Origin: Diacronema lutheri
Lineage: Eukaryota > Haptophyta > Pavlovophyceae > Pavlovales > Pavlovaceae
DNA length: 64,000 bases
Assembly (NCBI GenBank): GCA_019448385.1
Contig: JAGTXO010000002.1
Location: 1,240,001 to 1,304,000 of the forward strand
Reading direction: 5' to 3'
Shown here: piece after piece, positions 21,103 to 31,734 of the stretch
Layout of the letters: every line of letters begins with the position of its first letter
Numbering within the stretch: position 1 is the first letter of the stretch
Position numbers and translations under genes: made by a program
The notes under the pieces: generated by a model
What the model was told of the DNA's origin: nothing
What the model saw: only the letters and a program-made list of their open reading frames with translations
The model's database searches: none

Positions 21103-24100
21103 TCGCCCTCGTCGCCGGCCGGCGGCGGCGGTGGCGGCGGTGGCGGCGCGGCCACGGCGGCGGCAGCAGCGGCGGCGGCGGCGGTGGCGGCGGCGGCGGC
21201 GCCCAGCGCGGGCGGCGGCGGCGTGGCGGCGGCGGTGGCGGCGGCGGTGACGCCAGCGGCGGCCTTGGCGCCGCGCGTCTGCGGCGGCGTTTCGGCGCGA
21301 TCGGGGCTGCCCCCGCCACGCACCGCGCTCGTGACCGCGCAGACGCCGCCCGGCGCACGATCGCTGGCCGCGCCGGTCAGCGCGACGCGGAGGCGCTCGC
21401 CGACAGCGTACATGTCCGCCACGCTGAACGTGCGCGGCGCGGACGAGCAGCCCGCCGCGGCGAGCGCGTCGTTGAGCGCGCCCACTATCGCGAGGCCGCA
21501 CGTCGCGCCACGCTGCGCCGCCTCGTTGAGCAGCAGCGCGCGGCGCACGCGCGAAATGTCGAGACCCGCCGCGTGCAGCGTGGCAGTTATCGCCTTGGCG
21601 AGCATGAGCGCCTGCCTGCAGGGCGACGCGAGCGTGTCGACGAGCACCGCGTCGTAGCGATGCTCGCCCGCGCGCGCGACGCGCACAAGGCGCAACGCGG
21701 TGAAATGGCCGGAGGCGAGCTGCGCGCCGTCGTCACCGCCCGCGCCGCCGCGCTCGTCCGACGGGCTCCACACGCCGATGACAGCCTGCGTTGTCGCCTC
21801 GCTGCGCAGGCGGTGCAGCAGCGCGGCGCGCTCGGCGCCGTCCTGGAACACCGCGGGTTGCGCGGCGAGCGGCACGTGGCAGACATGCCCGCCGCCGGCC
21901 TGCCCGTGCACGCGCAGCACGACCTCGCAGCACGCGTCGACGGTTGAGGCGAGCATGTCGCCGCTGGCGATGCGCTCCACCTCTGCCTGCGGGAGGCCGG
22001 CGCTCGCGGCGGCGGAGGCCAGCCGGCGCGCAGCCGCGTCGCCCGCCCACGCCAGCAGCGCCGAGTTGGCGGGTTGGAGGGGAAGCTCAAGGGCGGCTGG
22101 TTCGGTGGCGGTAGCCTCGTTGGCAACGGGCACGTTGGCGGTGCGCACGTTGGCGGCGGGCGCGGCGGCGATGGCTGGTGGGGCGGAAGACACGCCCGCG
22201 GCGGCAGGCGCGGACGCGACAGCGGCAGCGACTAGTGGGGCGGGGAAAACGCCGTCGGTGGCTGGCGCGGAGGCGAGTGCAGGAGCAACTAGTGGGGCGG
22301 GAAAATCGGCGGCAGGCGCGAAGGCGGATGCAGCAGCGGCTAGTGCGGCGGGGAAAACACCGTCGGCGGCAGGCGCGAAGGCGGATGCAGGAGCGCCCAG
22401 CGGGGCGCAGAAAACACCGTCGGCGGCAGGCGCGAAGGCGACAGCAGCAGTGGCCAGTGGAGCGGAGGCGCAGGGCCACGCGCGCGCCAGCCGTGCAAGC
22501 CCAAGCCGCGCGCGAGCGACGCACGCGCCGATGGCCGAGGCGGCGGCGCAGGCCACGACGTGGCCTGGCACCGGTGTGGCCAGCCGCTCGCGGGTGTGCA
22601 CGTCGAGCCGCGCCCCACGCCGAGAGCGGCGGCGCGCTGAACGGAGGCGCGCGACCCCGATCGATCCGCCCGCGCACGCGCGCGCCGGCTCAGTGTGGCC
22701 AACGCGCGCCGCTATGCAAGGCGCGCGCGCGATAACGGCGGCTGTCGGCCGTGGCGTGCGCGTGGCGGCGCCGCGGCGACGGGCGCGGCACACGAGCCGC
22801 TCGGGCGCGCCGCCGCCGCGTGGCACGATGTCGAGCAGCACGGTCACGCCGCGCGCGCGCGCGACCGCCGTGCACGCGAGCCGCACGGGCAGCGGCGGCC
22901 CGTCCGGGCGCGCGAGCGCCGCCACCTCGGCGTCGGTGAGGCTGTGCAGCTCGCGGCGCGCGCGCGCGAACGCGGCGATGTCCGCGCGCAGCTCCGCGTC
23001 CGTGCCGAGCGCGGCACGCGCGTGCACGGGGAGCGACGCGCGCAGCGCGTGGAGCACGCCGCCGCGCGCGCCGCGCGGCGCCGGCGCGCGATCGCGCTCA
23101 GCACGCGCGGCGCGCGTGAGCTCGCGCACCGCGCGCGCGAGATTGCGCCGCGCGGCCGCGACGGGAGGGCTAGGTGCGCGCGCGCGCCGGTTGTAGCGCG
23201 GCCGCGCCGAGTCGAGGGGCGGCGGACGCGGTGCGTACGCCGCGGCGCGGCCCGCGCGCCAAAAGGCCGGCGGCGGGCGCAGCTCCGTCGCGTCGACCGC
23301 GGCCGCGAGCGCGCCGAGCGCGGCGTCGCTGTCGCCCGCCGCGTCGGCCGCGTCGACGAGCACGAAGAGCGCGCCGAGCGCGCGCGACGCGGCCGCCTGC
23401 GCGGCGGTGGGGCGGGCGCAGGCAGCGACGCATGCGGCCGCCATGCCGCGCGCCGCGGCGAACGCCGGTGACGTGACGGCCGCGCCGATGGCAACGGCGG
23501 CGGCGGCGACGGTCGAGGCGGCAGCGCCGGCGATGGAGGTGGCAGCGGCGGCGGCGCTTGCCATCGCGCGGCGCGCGAGACGCGAGGCGCCACCGACCGC
23601 CGCCGCCGCAGCGCGCGCTGCGCGCGCGCCGGTGGCGCGCATCGTCGCCGCGCCAGGCGCCGCCGCGCCGACGCCGCCGGCGCCCGCGCCGTCGCCGCTC
23701 TCGGCCGTGCAGGGCTCCGATGGCGAACCCGGCGTGCGCTGGCGCGTGATGCGCGCGCCGAGGCGCGCGCTCCGCGCCGCGCGGCCGGCGACGTCGAGGA
23801 AGCGCCGTGCGCGCGCCGCGCGTAGGCCACGCGCGCGCGGCGGCGCACCGACAGGCGCCGAGCGCCGCGGCGCGCACGCCGGCGCGTCGCTGTCGGGTTG
23901 CGCAGCGCGCGCGCGGGAACTCGGCGCGGCGTGTGCGGGCGGCGGGCGCGCGCCCGCGCGGCGCAGAGGCGCGAGGCGCCGGCCGCAGACGAGGCGTGTG
24001 CGCAACCAGGACGGCGAGGGCCGCAGGGCGCCGTCGACGTCGCGCATCGGCGGGCCGCGAGCCCGCCGCGCAGCCGTGCGGCGCGCGCGAGGCGCTCGGC

Positions 24101-27100
24101 GGCGCGCGCGCCGCACGGCGCGCGCGGCGGCGCGCACGCCAGCGACGGCTGCGGCCACGCCGCGCGCCAACACGGCCGCGGCGTGCGCCATCGCACCGAG
24201 CACGGCGCGTGGCGCGCCGAGCAAGCGCAGCAAGCGCGACGCCGTCGCGCGCGCCGGCGCACCGTGTGCAGGGGCCTCGCCAGCGCCAGCACCGACGCCG
24301 CCATCGCCGCAGCCGCAGGTGGCGTCGCCGCCGCCGCAGGCGTCGCGACGGACGCCGCCGCCGCCGAAACAATCGCCGCACACGTCGCCGCCGACGTTGC
24401 CACCCCAGCCGCCGTTGCGTGCGCAGGTGGCTGCGGCGCGTGCGTGCGGGAGGCGTGCCGTGCGGCGCGCATCACACGGGCTGCGCGACGCGAGCGACGC
24501 CGCCGGGGTCCCCGCTGCGCCAGGCGCGCCGTGCGCGCCAGCCTCGCCGGCCTCGCCGGCGCGCGGTCGCGCGCTCGCCTCGACGTGGCCGCCTCCGCCG
24601 CCATCGCCGCCGTCGAACCGGGCGGCGGAGGGCTGCCGCTCGAACCGCTCGTCGGCGTCGGCCGCCACCGCCGCCTCGCGCTCCGCCGCCGCGGCGGCCG
24701 CCGTACGCGCGTGGCGGAGCGCGCGGCCGCCGTCCGCTGCGCGGCGTGGCGGCGCGGGCGCCGCCTTCGGCGCGCGCGGCCCCTCGGCGCGCTCGCGGAG
24801 CACGGCGAGCGGCGTGCCCGTGGCGACGCTCGTGCAGACGCGCCGCAAGGCGGCGCTTACGCACGCGTGGACGACGCGCGCCGTCCGCTTGTCGGCGGCG
24901 CGCGCGGCGCGGCGCGCGGCCTTGGCGGCGGCCTTTTTGGCGCGCCTCTGCTCCGCCTGCTCCGACAGCGCGCGCGCCTGGCGCTCGGCTGCGAGCGCGT
25001 CCTCGGGCGAAACGGTCGGCCTCGGCGGCCGCGCGCGCGCGCTGCGACGCTGCGCGCTGCGGCGGTCGGACGGCGGCTGCCGCGGCGGCGAGGATGGCGA
25101 GCGCGAGCTCGGCGTGGGCGACCAATCGCCGCTGACGGTTGCGAGCGGCGCAAACGGGTTGTCGTCCCCGCGCCCCGCGGCGTGCGACAGTGCACGCGGC
25201 GTCGGGCGCCGGCCGACCGCTGGCGGGCCCCACTCGGACGGCGGCTCCGAGGGCGAGCGCGCCGTCGGCGCCGCGCGTTGCGCGGCCGGCGGCGCCTCCC
25301 GGTCCAGCGCCGCCTGCTCTCTCGCCGCGGCCTGCTCGTCACCCTCCGGCACGCCACGCGGCGCGAGCACCGCGGTGGCGCAGCGCGTCGCGTTGAGCAA
25401 CGCCGCCTCCATCTGCCGCACGCTGGCCTTGGCGCACGCCACACCCTGTCTCGCCCGGCGCAGCGCCTCGTGCGCGCGGCGCACATCCGCGTCGGCATCT
25501 TCGCGCATGCCAAAGTGCGCCTGTTGCAGCCGCAGGTCCGCAGGGCGCCCCTGCGCGCGAGGGGCACGGGCGCGGCGGCGCGCGGGTGACGGAGCTGGCG
25601 CGCCGTTCTGCGCTGCGCGCACGCCAATCGACGGGCGCGCGCGCGGCGGGGCGCGCGCGCGCGCGCGCGCGCGCGCTGCCTACCCAGCCGCCGGCCGGCT
25701 CGCGCGAGCGCGCCAGCTGCTCCGCCGCCTCGGCGTCGAGCACGCGCTGCTGCGCCTCCTCCTCGCCCAGAGCAGCGAGGTGCAGCCGGCGGGCTGCCTT
25801 GCGGCAGTTGCCCTCCGCCTTGCCCACGGCCTTGCGCGCCGCGTCGACGGGGTCGTCGTTGGCTCTGGCGCGCCTGCGCTTGCCCTTGTCGGCGGGCGGC
25901 GGCTCGGCGCGCTGCGGCGCGCCGAGCGCGTCGTCGGCTCCGCGCGCGGCCGCCCGCGGGCGGCGGGCCCCAAAGAGCGCACCGGTCGCCGTGCGCGCCG
26001 CGCAAGCAACGACCAGCGCTGACACGCCGGCGAAGACCGCACCGCCCAGCGCCACGGTTGCCACGATGCGCAGCGTCCCGTGCGCAGGCCGCGCTGCCTC
26101 CGCCGCCGCTTTGGCGGCCTCGCGCGCGCGCGCATCGGCGGCTCTCATCTCGTGCAGCAGCCCGGCCGCGCCGCTCGCGCCGTCGCGGCCGCGCGCGAGC
26201 TCGCACAGCACCGCCGCCGCGCGCCGCGTGGGCTCGCGCGCGAGCAGCTGCGCGCCGCCGTCGGGGCGCAGCTTCTCAACGAACTCGGCAAACGTCGCGT
26301 CGCGCCAGAGGGACATGCGGAAGGCCCTGTGCACCGCCCCCTCTTGCTCGCGCATCCGCCGTGCCGCCCGCCTGCCGTCGCGCGCGTGCGCGTGCGCGGC
26401 CGCGTCGAATCCCGCGACGCCGCGCTGCGCGTCGCGCGCGTCCGACGACGGCGCCGCCGCGCTGCCCGCCAAGGGCGCCGCAGCGGCGACGCGCGCGTGC
26501 GGAGCGACGGGATCGCCGGCGGCCGGCGGCTCGGCGCGCTGCGGCGTGCCGTTTGCTCCGCGCGCGGCCGTCCCGGGGGAGATGGCCGCGATGGCGCCGC
26601 CAGCCGCGCCGTGCGCCAGCCACGCGCATAGGCTGCCGACGAGCTCGCCGAAACCCCCGACGGTCGCCGCGGCGGCGAGTGCGCCGGGCTTGCCGGCCGA
26701 CAGCGGCTCGCGAGCGTCGTCGTCGCAGCCGCCGGCACCCGTCTTGGCGAGTGCGTCGCGCTCGCCCTCGACGCCCGCCACGACCGCCGCCCCTCCGTCG
26801 TCCGCCGCGCCGGCCGCGCGCGCGGCCGGGCGCAGAGGAGGCGTGCCGGTGCAGCCGTCGCCGCTCGTCTTCGCCGTTTCCTCCACCTTGATCGCTTCGT
26901 CGCCACCTGCGCCATCTCCGACGCCGGGGCCCTTGGTCACGCTTGCCGCCATGCGCGCCGTGCCCGCCGGCCAGCCCGCCGACTGCTCGAGCGCGGCGGC
27001 GAGCGGCGCGACGCGCGCCGACTCGGGCGCGCTCTCGTCATCGGGCTCGGGCGCGTTGTGCAGGCGCGCGAGCGCGCGCTCGACGGCCGCGGCGCCACTG

Positions 27101-29361
27101 CCGGGGGCGCGGCTCGCCGCGCGCACCGCGCGCCGCCAGGCCGGCGCGAACATGAGCGCCGACTCGAGCGCCGCGAGCGCGCGCGCCTCGCGCGCGTCGC
27201 TCGCGCCGAGGCGCGGCGGCACGCGCGCGGCGCCGCGCGGCGCGGTGCCTCGGAAGCGTGGGCTCAGCGTGTAGGCGAGGTGCTGCGGCACGCCGCGCGC
27301 CTCCGCGCGCGCGCGTCCGTCCTCGACCTCGCGCCGCGCCTTCGCGATCGCCGGCGTGGCGCGCGCGAGCCAGTCGGGGTCGGCGGGCAGGTGGATCACG
27401 ACGAGAATCGGCGCCCAGTCCAGCCGCGGGTTCTTGTGACGGTCGGGCACGACCCACACGAGCAGCACCGTGCCCTCCGCGCCGCACGCCGCCTCGTAGA
27501 TCCTGGGCTGCGAGCGCCAATCGGGCCTGACGCGCAGCGCCCGTGCGTGGTCGATGGCGGCGGCGCGGTCGCCATTGAAGTGAACCGTCGTCACCTCGCC
27601 GTTGACGGACCGGCCGGACCGCCAGCAGAACACCGCGTCCGCCGACCCGCCGGCGATGGCCGCGAGCGATTCGGGCGCGGCGAGCCGCGGCAAGCCCTCG
27701 AAGGCGGCAAAGTCCTCGTGCGCATTGTACACGCCGCCCCAGCCGTCGTGCGCGTACGCGCGCGCGGCCGCTCGTACCGCGCGCGGCTGGTTCTCCACGC
27801 CCGACGTCATGTGCCGTGTCGTCCCCGCGAAGCCGGGCTCGCCCAGCTCGGCCCGCACGACGGTACCGTACCCCGCGCCCTGCGTCGGGGCGGCGAGGTG
27901 GTGCATGCCCGCGCCGGTCACGCCCTCCGTGCGCTGCCGCGTGACGATCGTGCCCGTCGCGTGCGCGAAAAGCGTGTCGACCACGGCGGGCGCGCGCCCG
28001 CTGTTCGCCCGCAGCCGCGCCCTACCCGCTTTTAGCTGCTCGGGGTCCTTGGCGTCGTACACGCGCGCGTCCGCGTCGCCCTCATCAGGCGCAGTGTAGA
28101 CGCAGCGGCGTTCGAGCGGCGCCGAGCCACCGCCGTCCGCCGCCGCCGGCGAGGTTGGCGCCGCGCCCGCCGCCACCGCGCTCGTCGCCGCCGTGCCCGT
28201 CGCCACCGCCGCAGCCGCCGCGCCCGCGAGGTCGTCGTCCCCGTCCTCCGCGCCCTCCCCGTCGTCAGCGGTGGTGGCGTCGCCATCGTCCCCGTCGCCC
28301 TCGCCCCCGCCGAGGAGGCTGAATGGTCGGGGCCCCCACGCCGAGGCGGCGCGCCGCTGCGGCGCACGCGGCGGTGGCGCTCGCGACGGCGGCCTTGGCG
28401 CCGCCGCGCCGCGCGGCCTGGCCGCCGTCGACAGCGCGCGGCCTGCAGCGCCCGTGAGCGCGTCGAGCGCGGCCGTGCGTGCGATGCGGTCGTCGGGCGC
28501 GCGCAGCGCCGCCTCGACGGCCTGCAGCAGCCCGTCGGGCGCGGATCCGCCGACACTGGCATCGCACGCCTCGGCGAGCCGCGCGGCCTCGGCGAGCCGC
28601 GCGGCCTCGCGGGTGAACGGGCCGAAGCGCCTGGCGCGGTCGCCGAGCAGAGCGCCGATGGCGGCGCGGAGCGTGCGCGCGCGGGTCTCCTCGTACGCGG
28701 CCGTCGTGAGGCGCGCGAGGCGCGCGTCCAAAGCCTTCTTGATCTCGACAAGGACATTCGCGCGGCGGCCGTAGAGCGTCGATGCGCTCGCCGCGACCTC
28801 GGCCGCGACTGTTGCCGCGGCGAAGCAACACGCGGCCCCACTCTGCGGGGGCGCCTTGAAGGCATCGATGGGCGGCGCTGTTCTGCCGATGCGCTGCGCA
28901 AGCTTCTTGATGAGCACGCCGGCCGCCGTGGCGTACGCCGATTCGCCGTTGCCCAAGGTGCGCGAATCGGCGAGCAGGGCGAGCGCGGCGCCGGGCGGCG
29001 CGCCGCGCTGCGCGGGCGGCGCGAGGAGCAGGTACGCCGCCGTCCAGTGCGCGAGGCCGCTGGACGCGCGGAGGCAGAACGGTAGCACGACCACGAGCAC
29101 CTGCCCAAACCGGTCCGCATCCGCGCATGCTTTGCCCAGGTTGCGCAGCGCCACCTTGAGCGCATGCTGCGAGCACCCCGTGTCGCCCACCCTAACCCTG
29201 CTCGTGCCGAAATCCGCGTAACGCAGCAGGGCGATGAGGCAAGTGGATGGGACCACGTGGGGGTGGGTATCTCCCGGCGACAGAATGGTGCTGAGGGCCA
29301 GCGAGAAACTGTCCGAGCCGCCCCGCCCGCCGGGCAAAGCGTCCTTCACGGAGTCCTCCAT
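10510..29361 (-). CDS. Giant predicted polyprotein (~6,186 aa): Ulp1-type proteases, membrane segment, YqaJ nuclease, chromodomain, C-terminal Fanzor
   Basis: Three open stretches on the minus strand, 29361-25684, 25520-12369 and 12240-10510, are 1226, 4384 and 577 codons long. They are separated by 163- and 128-nt GT-AG introns, both phase 0. Splicing joins a coiled-coil across the first border and an uninterrupted Fanzor N-terminus across the second. Domains by approximate residue: C48-like protease 20-190, transmembrane helix near 1120, second C48-like protease about 2490-2590, YqaJ nuclease about 3945-4110, two degenerate C48-like folds 4650-5100, chromodomain 5174-5223, Fanzor 5323-6186. 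Linkers are Ala/Pro/Arg-rich. More than 6,000 codons without a stop argues that the frame is under selection or recently arrived. Further in-frame introns or internal starts are possible, so the single-protein model is an inference; the domains themselves are clear. The start at 29361 may be preceded by another exon. Confidence 0.6.
10585..10860 (-). repeat. Asp/Gly-codon tandem repeats forming the acidic C-terminal tail of the Fanzor protein
   Basis: Trinucleotide-like repeats on the plus strand (gtcgtc, gccgtc, gccgcc) encode runs of Asp, Gly and Glu on the minus strand, about 90 residues long. The tail follows directly after the RuvC-III helix and a Trp-rich segment. Confidence 0.8.
12241..12368 (-). 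other. 128-nt GT-AG intron inside the Fanzor coding sequence
   Basis: Donor AAT|gtgcgcgcga and acceptor gcgcgcag|GTG match the host genes in this window. The intron changes frame (128 is not a multiple of 3), and joining it restores a continuous Fanzor N-terminal domain. This shows the element gene is adapted to nuclear splicing. Confidence 0.7.
13528..13676 (-). other. Chromodomain
   Basis: A textbook chromodomain: 'YEVEAVVDERRKAGKRVTF', 'FRIRWRGYDESADTWEPEAN' and a closing helix 'LVAQFRK'. The aromatic cage positions (Tyr at the start, Trp of 'IRWRGY', and the Trp of 'DTWEP') are all kept, which favours methyl-lysine binding. It lies about 100 residues before the Fanzor N-terminus in the same frame, so it could tether the nuclease to methylated histones, as in chromovirus integrases; that function is inferred. 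Confidence 0.92.
15420..15545 (-). repeat. Pro-Pro-Pro-Ala tandem repeats in the polyprotein gene
   Basis: Units of about 24 nt (gcggcgggcggcggcgcg variants) encode repeats of the type PPPAAA/PPPAVA. They separate the YqaJ/peptidase-like half from the degenerate protease folds. Confidence 0.75.
16860..17365 (-). other. YqaJ / lambda-exonuclease-like PD-(D/E)XK nuclease domain
   Basis: The domain starts with the YqaJ hallmark 'SPRWHDERWEEVTGSKVG', followed by 'ILGEAVALRKLAAAYGI' (metal-binding Glu), 'FSPDGLAI' (catalytic Asp), 'VLVEVKTLT' (E-x-K) and 'HRDQLQLGMHVLGV' (the Gln helix). All catalytic residues are present. Phage and giant-virus YqaJ proteins are 5'-3' exonucleases used for single-strand-annealing recombination. 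Such domains also occur in several protist transposons. Here it could trim ends during integration; that is inference. Confidence 0.85.
21056..21260 (-). repeat. GCG-type trinucleotide arrays encoding poly-Ala and poly-Pro linkers
   Basis: A perfect (gcg)n run of about 15 units near 21058-21103 and further impure runs to 21260 encode Ala and Pro runs between protease domain B and the next globular part. Length polymorphism is expected here. Confidence 0.8.
21400..21880 (-). other. Ulp1/C48-like cysteine protease domain B
   Basis: His in 'LASGHFTALRLVRV', Asp in 'YDAVLVDTLASP', then Gln and Cys in 'NEAAQRGATCGLAIVGALND' give the same His-Asp-Gln-Cys order as domain A, with normal spacing (about 25, 40 and 5 residues). 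The upstream 'VCHVPLAAQPAVF' may be the entry strand. Sequence around the Cys (Q..ATCG) is closer to the classical QxNxxDCG box than domain A. It sits in the middle of the giant frame, between a 22-residue tandem repeat and poly-Ala/poly-Pro linkers. Confidence 0.6.
22165..22465 (-). repeat. About six tandem copies of a ~60-66-nt unit in the polyprotein gene
   Basis: The units encode variations of 'SAFAPAADGVFPAPLVA'. They differ by scattered substitutions and small in-frame length changes, so the array is not brand new. It forms a hydrophobic-poor linker before protease domain B. Confidence 0.75.
25521..25683 (-). other. 163-nt intron joining the protease-bearing exon to the main exon
   Basis: Donor CTGG|gtaggc, acceptor caacag|GCG. 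Before it the frame reads a charged helix ('EEEAQQRVLDAEAAEQLA'); after it another ('ADVRRAHEALRRARQGV'). Frames on both sides are open and phase 0. The intron contains a (gc)n run of about 28 nt. Borders are inferred from coding pattern. Confidence 0.5.
28770..29310 (-). other. Ulp1/C48-like cysteine protease domain A (N-terminus of the polyprotein)
   Basis: Residues about 20-190 show the C48 order His-Asp-Gln-Cys: His105 in 'GLAHWTAAYLLL', Asp132 in 'LALLADSRTL', Gln173 and Cys178/179 in 'PPQSGAACCFAAATV'. Ulp1-family enzymes cut after Gly-Gly in SUMO or, in adenovirus-like relatives, process polyproteins. A complete catalytic set in a mobile-element protein suggests self-processing or removal of host SUMO/ubiquitin. 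The assignment rests on motif order and strand pattern, not on a search. Confidence 0.6.
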
Positions 29362-30720
29362 CTGCAGACTGTGGGCACGTCAGTGTCCGGATGGCGGCCC
29401 GGATGATACTTGGGAGAATTTACATGATGCCCTGGAGAATGCCCCGCTCTCCCACAACCAGGACCCGCCAGCGCGCCGAGCCTACTCGTTTGCCCGCGCC
29501 GCCTCTCTTTGCGCGCCCGAGCGCGGCCTCCGAGCGCGGCCAACGTCCTCCGGGGGCGTGCATCGTGGCTGCTCGGAGGGGCTGCGACGCGGCGAAAGCT
29601 CGCTGCGCGGCCGCAACGTGAGCGCGCGCGCGCGGCCGCGCGCCGGCCTGCGCTGCTCTGCACGGCCGCGCGCCGGCCTGCGCAGCCTCGTCGCGCAGCG
29701 TGAGCGCGAGCGCGCGCGCGGTGAGCTCGGCGGATGGGTGCGCGGCGGCGTTGGCGGCGGGTGCGGCGGCAGGCTGGGCGGCGGGTTTGGACGGAGAGTG
29801 TCGGGGAAGAACGGGGCACATCCTGGTTGGGAGTTGGACGGCGCCCACCACGCGCTGGCGGATCCTGGTTGCCACCACCACCAAACCCCCCCCCCCCCCC
29901 CCCCCGGAGACGAGGACCAGGGGCATGGCCGACTCGCTGCGCCGCACAGCGCGCGGCGCGCGGCATGCTGCGCGACCTCAGGCACATCCAGCCGCGCTCC
30001 GCGCACGCAACGCGCGCAATGCCGCGTTGCACTGCAGGTGTGCACGTGCGGCTCTCACGCGCACTGTGTTGCACGAACGGCATCACGCCACCGAGCTGCG
30101 TCCGGACCACGCGCCGCGCGCAGGCGACCACACAGGGGCGCGCCGCGCCGCGCGTGCGCGCCCTCGCAACCGTTGCAGCACGCTCTGCCTTGCACTGCGC
30201 CGAGCCGCCGCGCGCTGTGCGCGTGCATGCAGGGCGCACGCGTGCGACGAAGCGCGCGCGCGGCGAGGCGCGCGGGCGGCTCGCTGCGCGGGCGGCAACG
30301 CGCCAAGCTGCGCCCAGGCCAGGCGCGCGCCCGCGAGTGCCACCGGGACGCACTGCCCCCGCCGGGGTCGCCGCGCGCTCTGTGTGTGCGCTCGCGCGCT
30401 GCGAGCGCGGCGGAACGTTCGTGCATGGCGCGAAGAGCGCGGCACCCGAAGACGGCTGCCCCGAGCCCGCGCCGGGTGGCAGCGAGCGGCGGCACCTCCT
30501 CGGCGAGCCCGCCCCGCGCCTTCCCCTCCACGTGGCGTTTTGAGGCAGACGGACACGCGCCCACACTGCGACTGGGCACGCTGCTCGAGGCAGACACGCA
30601 CCCAACGCGCGCGCACCACGCGCCCGCGTCGGCGGGCCGGTGTGAACGAGCGAGAGCTCGGTGTCGCCAACGGGGGCACGGGCGCGAGTTCGGTCCGCCT
30701 CTCGACGGACGCAGGCGACG
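29362..30720. other. Gene-free, GC-rich spacer upstream of the polyprotein start
   Basis: No protein family is recognised. The first ~100 bp (29395-29455) have lower GC and may include the leader or a further upstream exon of the polyprotein; an in-frame TGA sits seven codons before the ATG, and the ATG is preceded by a usable acceptor (ctgcag). The rest contains a 20-nt poly-C at 29886 and open frames with Arg/Ala/Pro-only composition that look accidental. Confidence 0.4.
29886..29905. repeat. 20-nt poly-C homopolymer
   Basis: An uninterrupted C run in the element-rich zone. One of seven long G/C homopolymers in the window, none of them in a convincing exon. Confidence 0.9.
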
Positions 30721-31269
30721 CTGCCGGGAACTTCCCCGACGCCTGCACATCCAGGGCTTCGAGGTACAGAGCTGGGCAACAGTGCCGCTCGTCACCGATG
30801 AGGCGGCCAAGCTTGCTATCCTTGCTGCCCTCGGCTCCACCAAACAGCCGGGCGACCCAACGGTTCGTGATCGCCTGGCCGCCAGGTGCGAACCGCGTTC
30901 ATGCAGGCGCTTCGCCCGCATTCTCCGCCCCGCTGCGGACGTCCGCCTGCCGGCCGCGAACACGGCCGGTGCGCGCTGCCGCCTGGCCCAACACGAAAAC
31001 GCGCCCGCCCCCGAGGCCGCAGGTCCTACCTGCCCAAGCGCAGCCCAACGGCACGCAGACAGCCCGCCTTGGCAACCGACTCGTGCGCGAGCGCTCCGCC
31101 CTCCACAAGAGCCTGCCCCACGCCACCGCCGACGCGGAGCCAGCGCAGCTGACGCCCCTCCGCGACGCTCGCGCCGCAAGGCGCAAGGGCCCCGGCGAGA
31201 CGGCGTCAACCAAGCCCGCCGCTGGCACAGCGCCGGCACCCGGAGCCCACCCCAAGCCCGCACGCCTCG

Positions 31270-31299
<30 letters not shown>
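31270..31299. repeat. 30-nt poly-C homopolymer
   Basis: Uninterrupted C run followed by gatcggcgga. The true length is uncertain because such runs are hard to sequence. Confidence 0.9.
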
Positions 31300-31300
<1 letters not shown>

Positions 31301-31702
31301 ATCGGCGGACCGATTGCGTTTTGGTGCGCCAGGCTCAAAGCGCCATCGCAGTGGCGGGCCCGCAGACGCAGACGCTGACATGCCCAACGCTGGGCACTGA
31401 GGCCGCAGGCCGGCCCTCCTGGACCTGGCGGGCGAGCTGCCCGCGCAGCGGCCACGCGAGCCTCGCACTGACCGTGGCGGTCGCTGCCACCGTGATAGCT
31501 GCGGGTGCGGCGGCCTTGGCCCCAACCCCATCATCCGTCTTCATCCCCGCCCTGCTCGCGCTCGCGGCCTACGTCGGCAATCCCTGCACCGGGATCCGCC
31601 CCGCGAAGTCCACACAAGACTTATCCGTGCTGCACGCCAGACGCGCGCGCCGACGCGCGCCGCTCCCACACGCTCACCTCCGTTTCCGCGGGCGGCCCAA
31701 CG

Positions 31703-31732
<30 letters not shown>
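31703..31732. repeat. 30-nt poly-C homopolymer
   Basis: Second 30-nt C run, 400 bp after the previous one and in the same orientation. Confidence 0.9.

Positions 31733-31734
<2 letters not shown>

Noticed and set aside
10510-29361. Polinton- or virus-type element
   Set aside because: No capsid, packaging ATPase, DNA polymerase B or retroviral-type integrase was recognised. Ulp1-like proteases and YqaJ alone are not sufficient; both also occur in DNA transposons.
29234-31400. Long plus-strand frames (over 500 codons) across 29.2-31.4 kb
   Set aside because: They run through the polyprotein 5' end and two poly-C tracts, with no recognisable domain apart from short coding-like patches. Treated as accidental.
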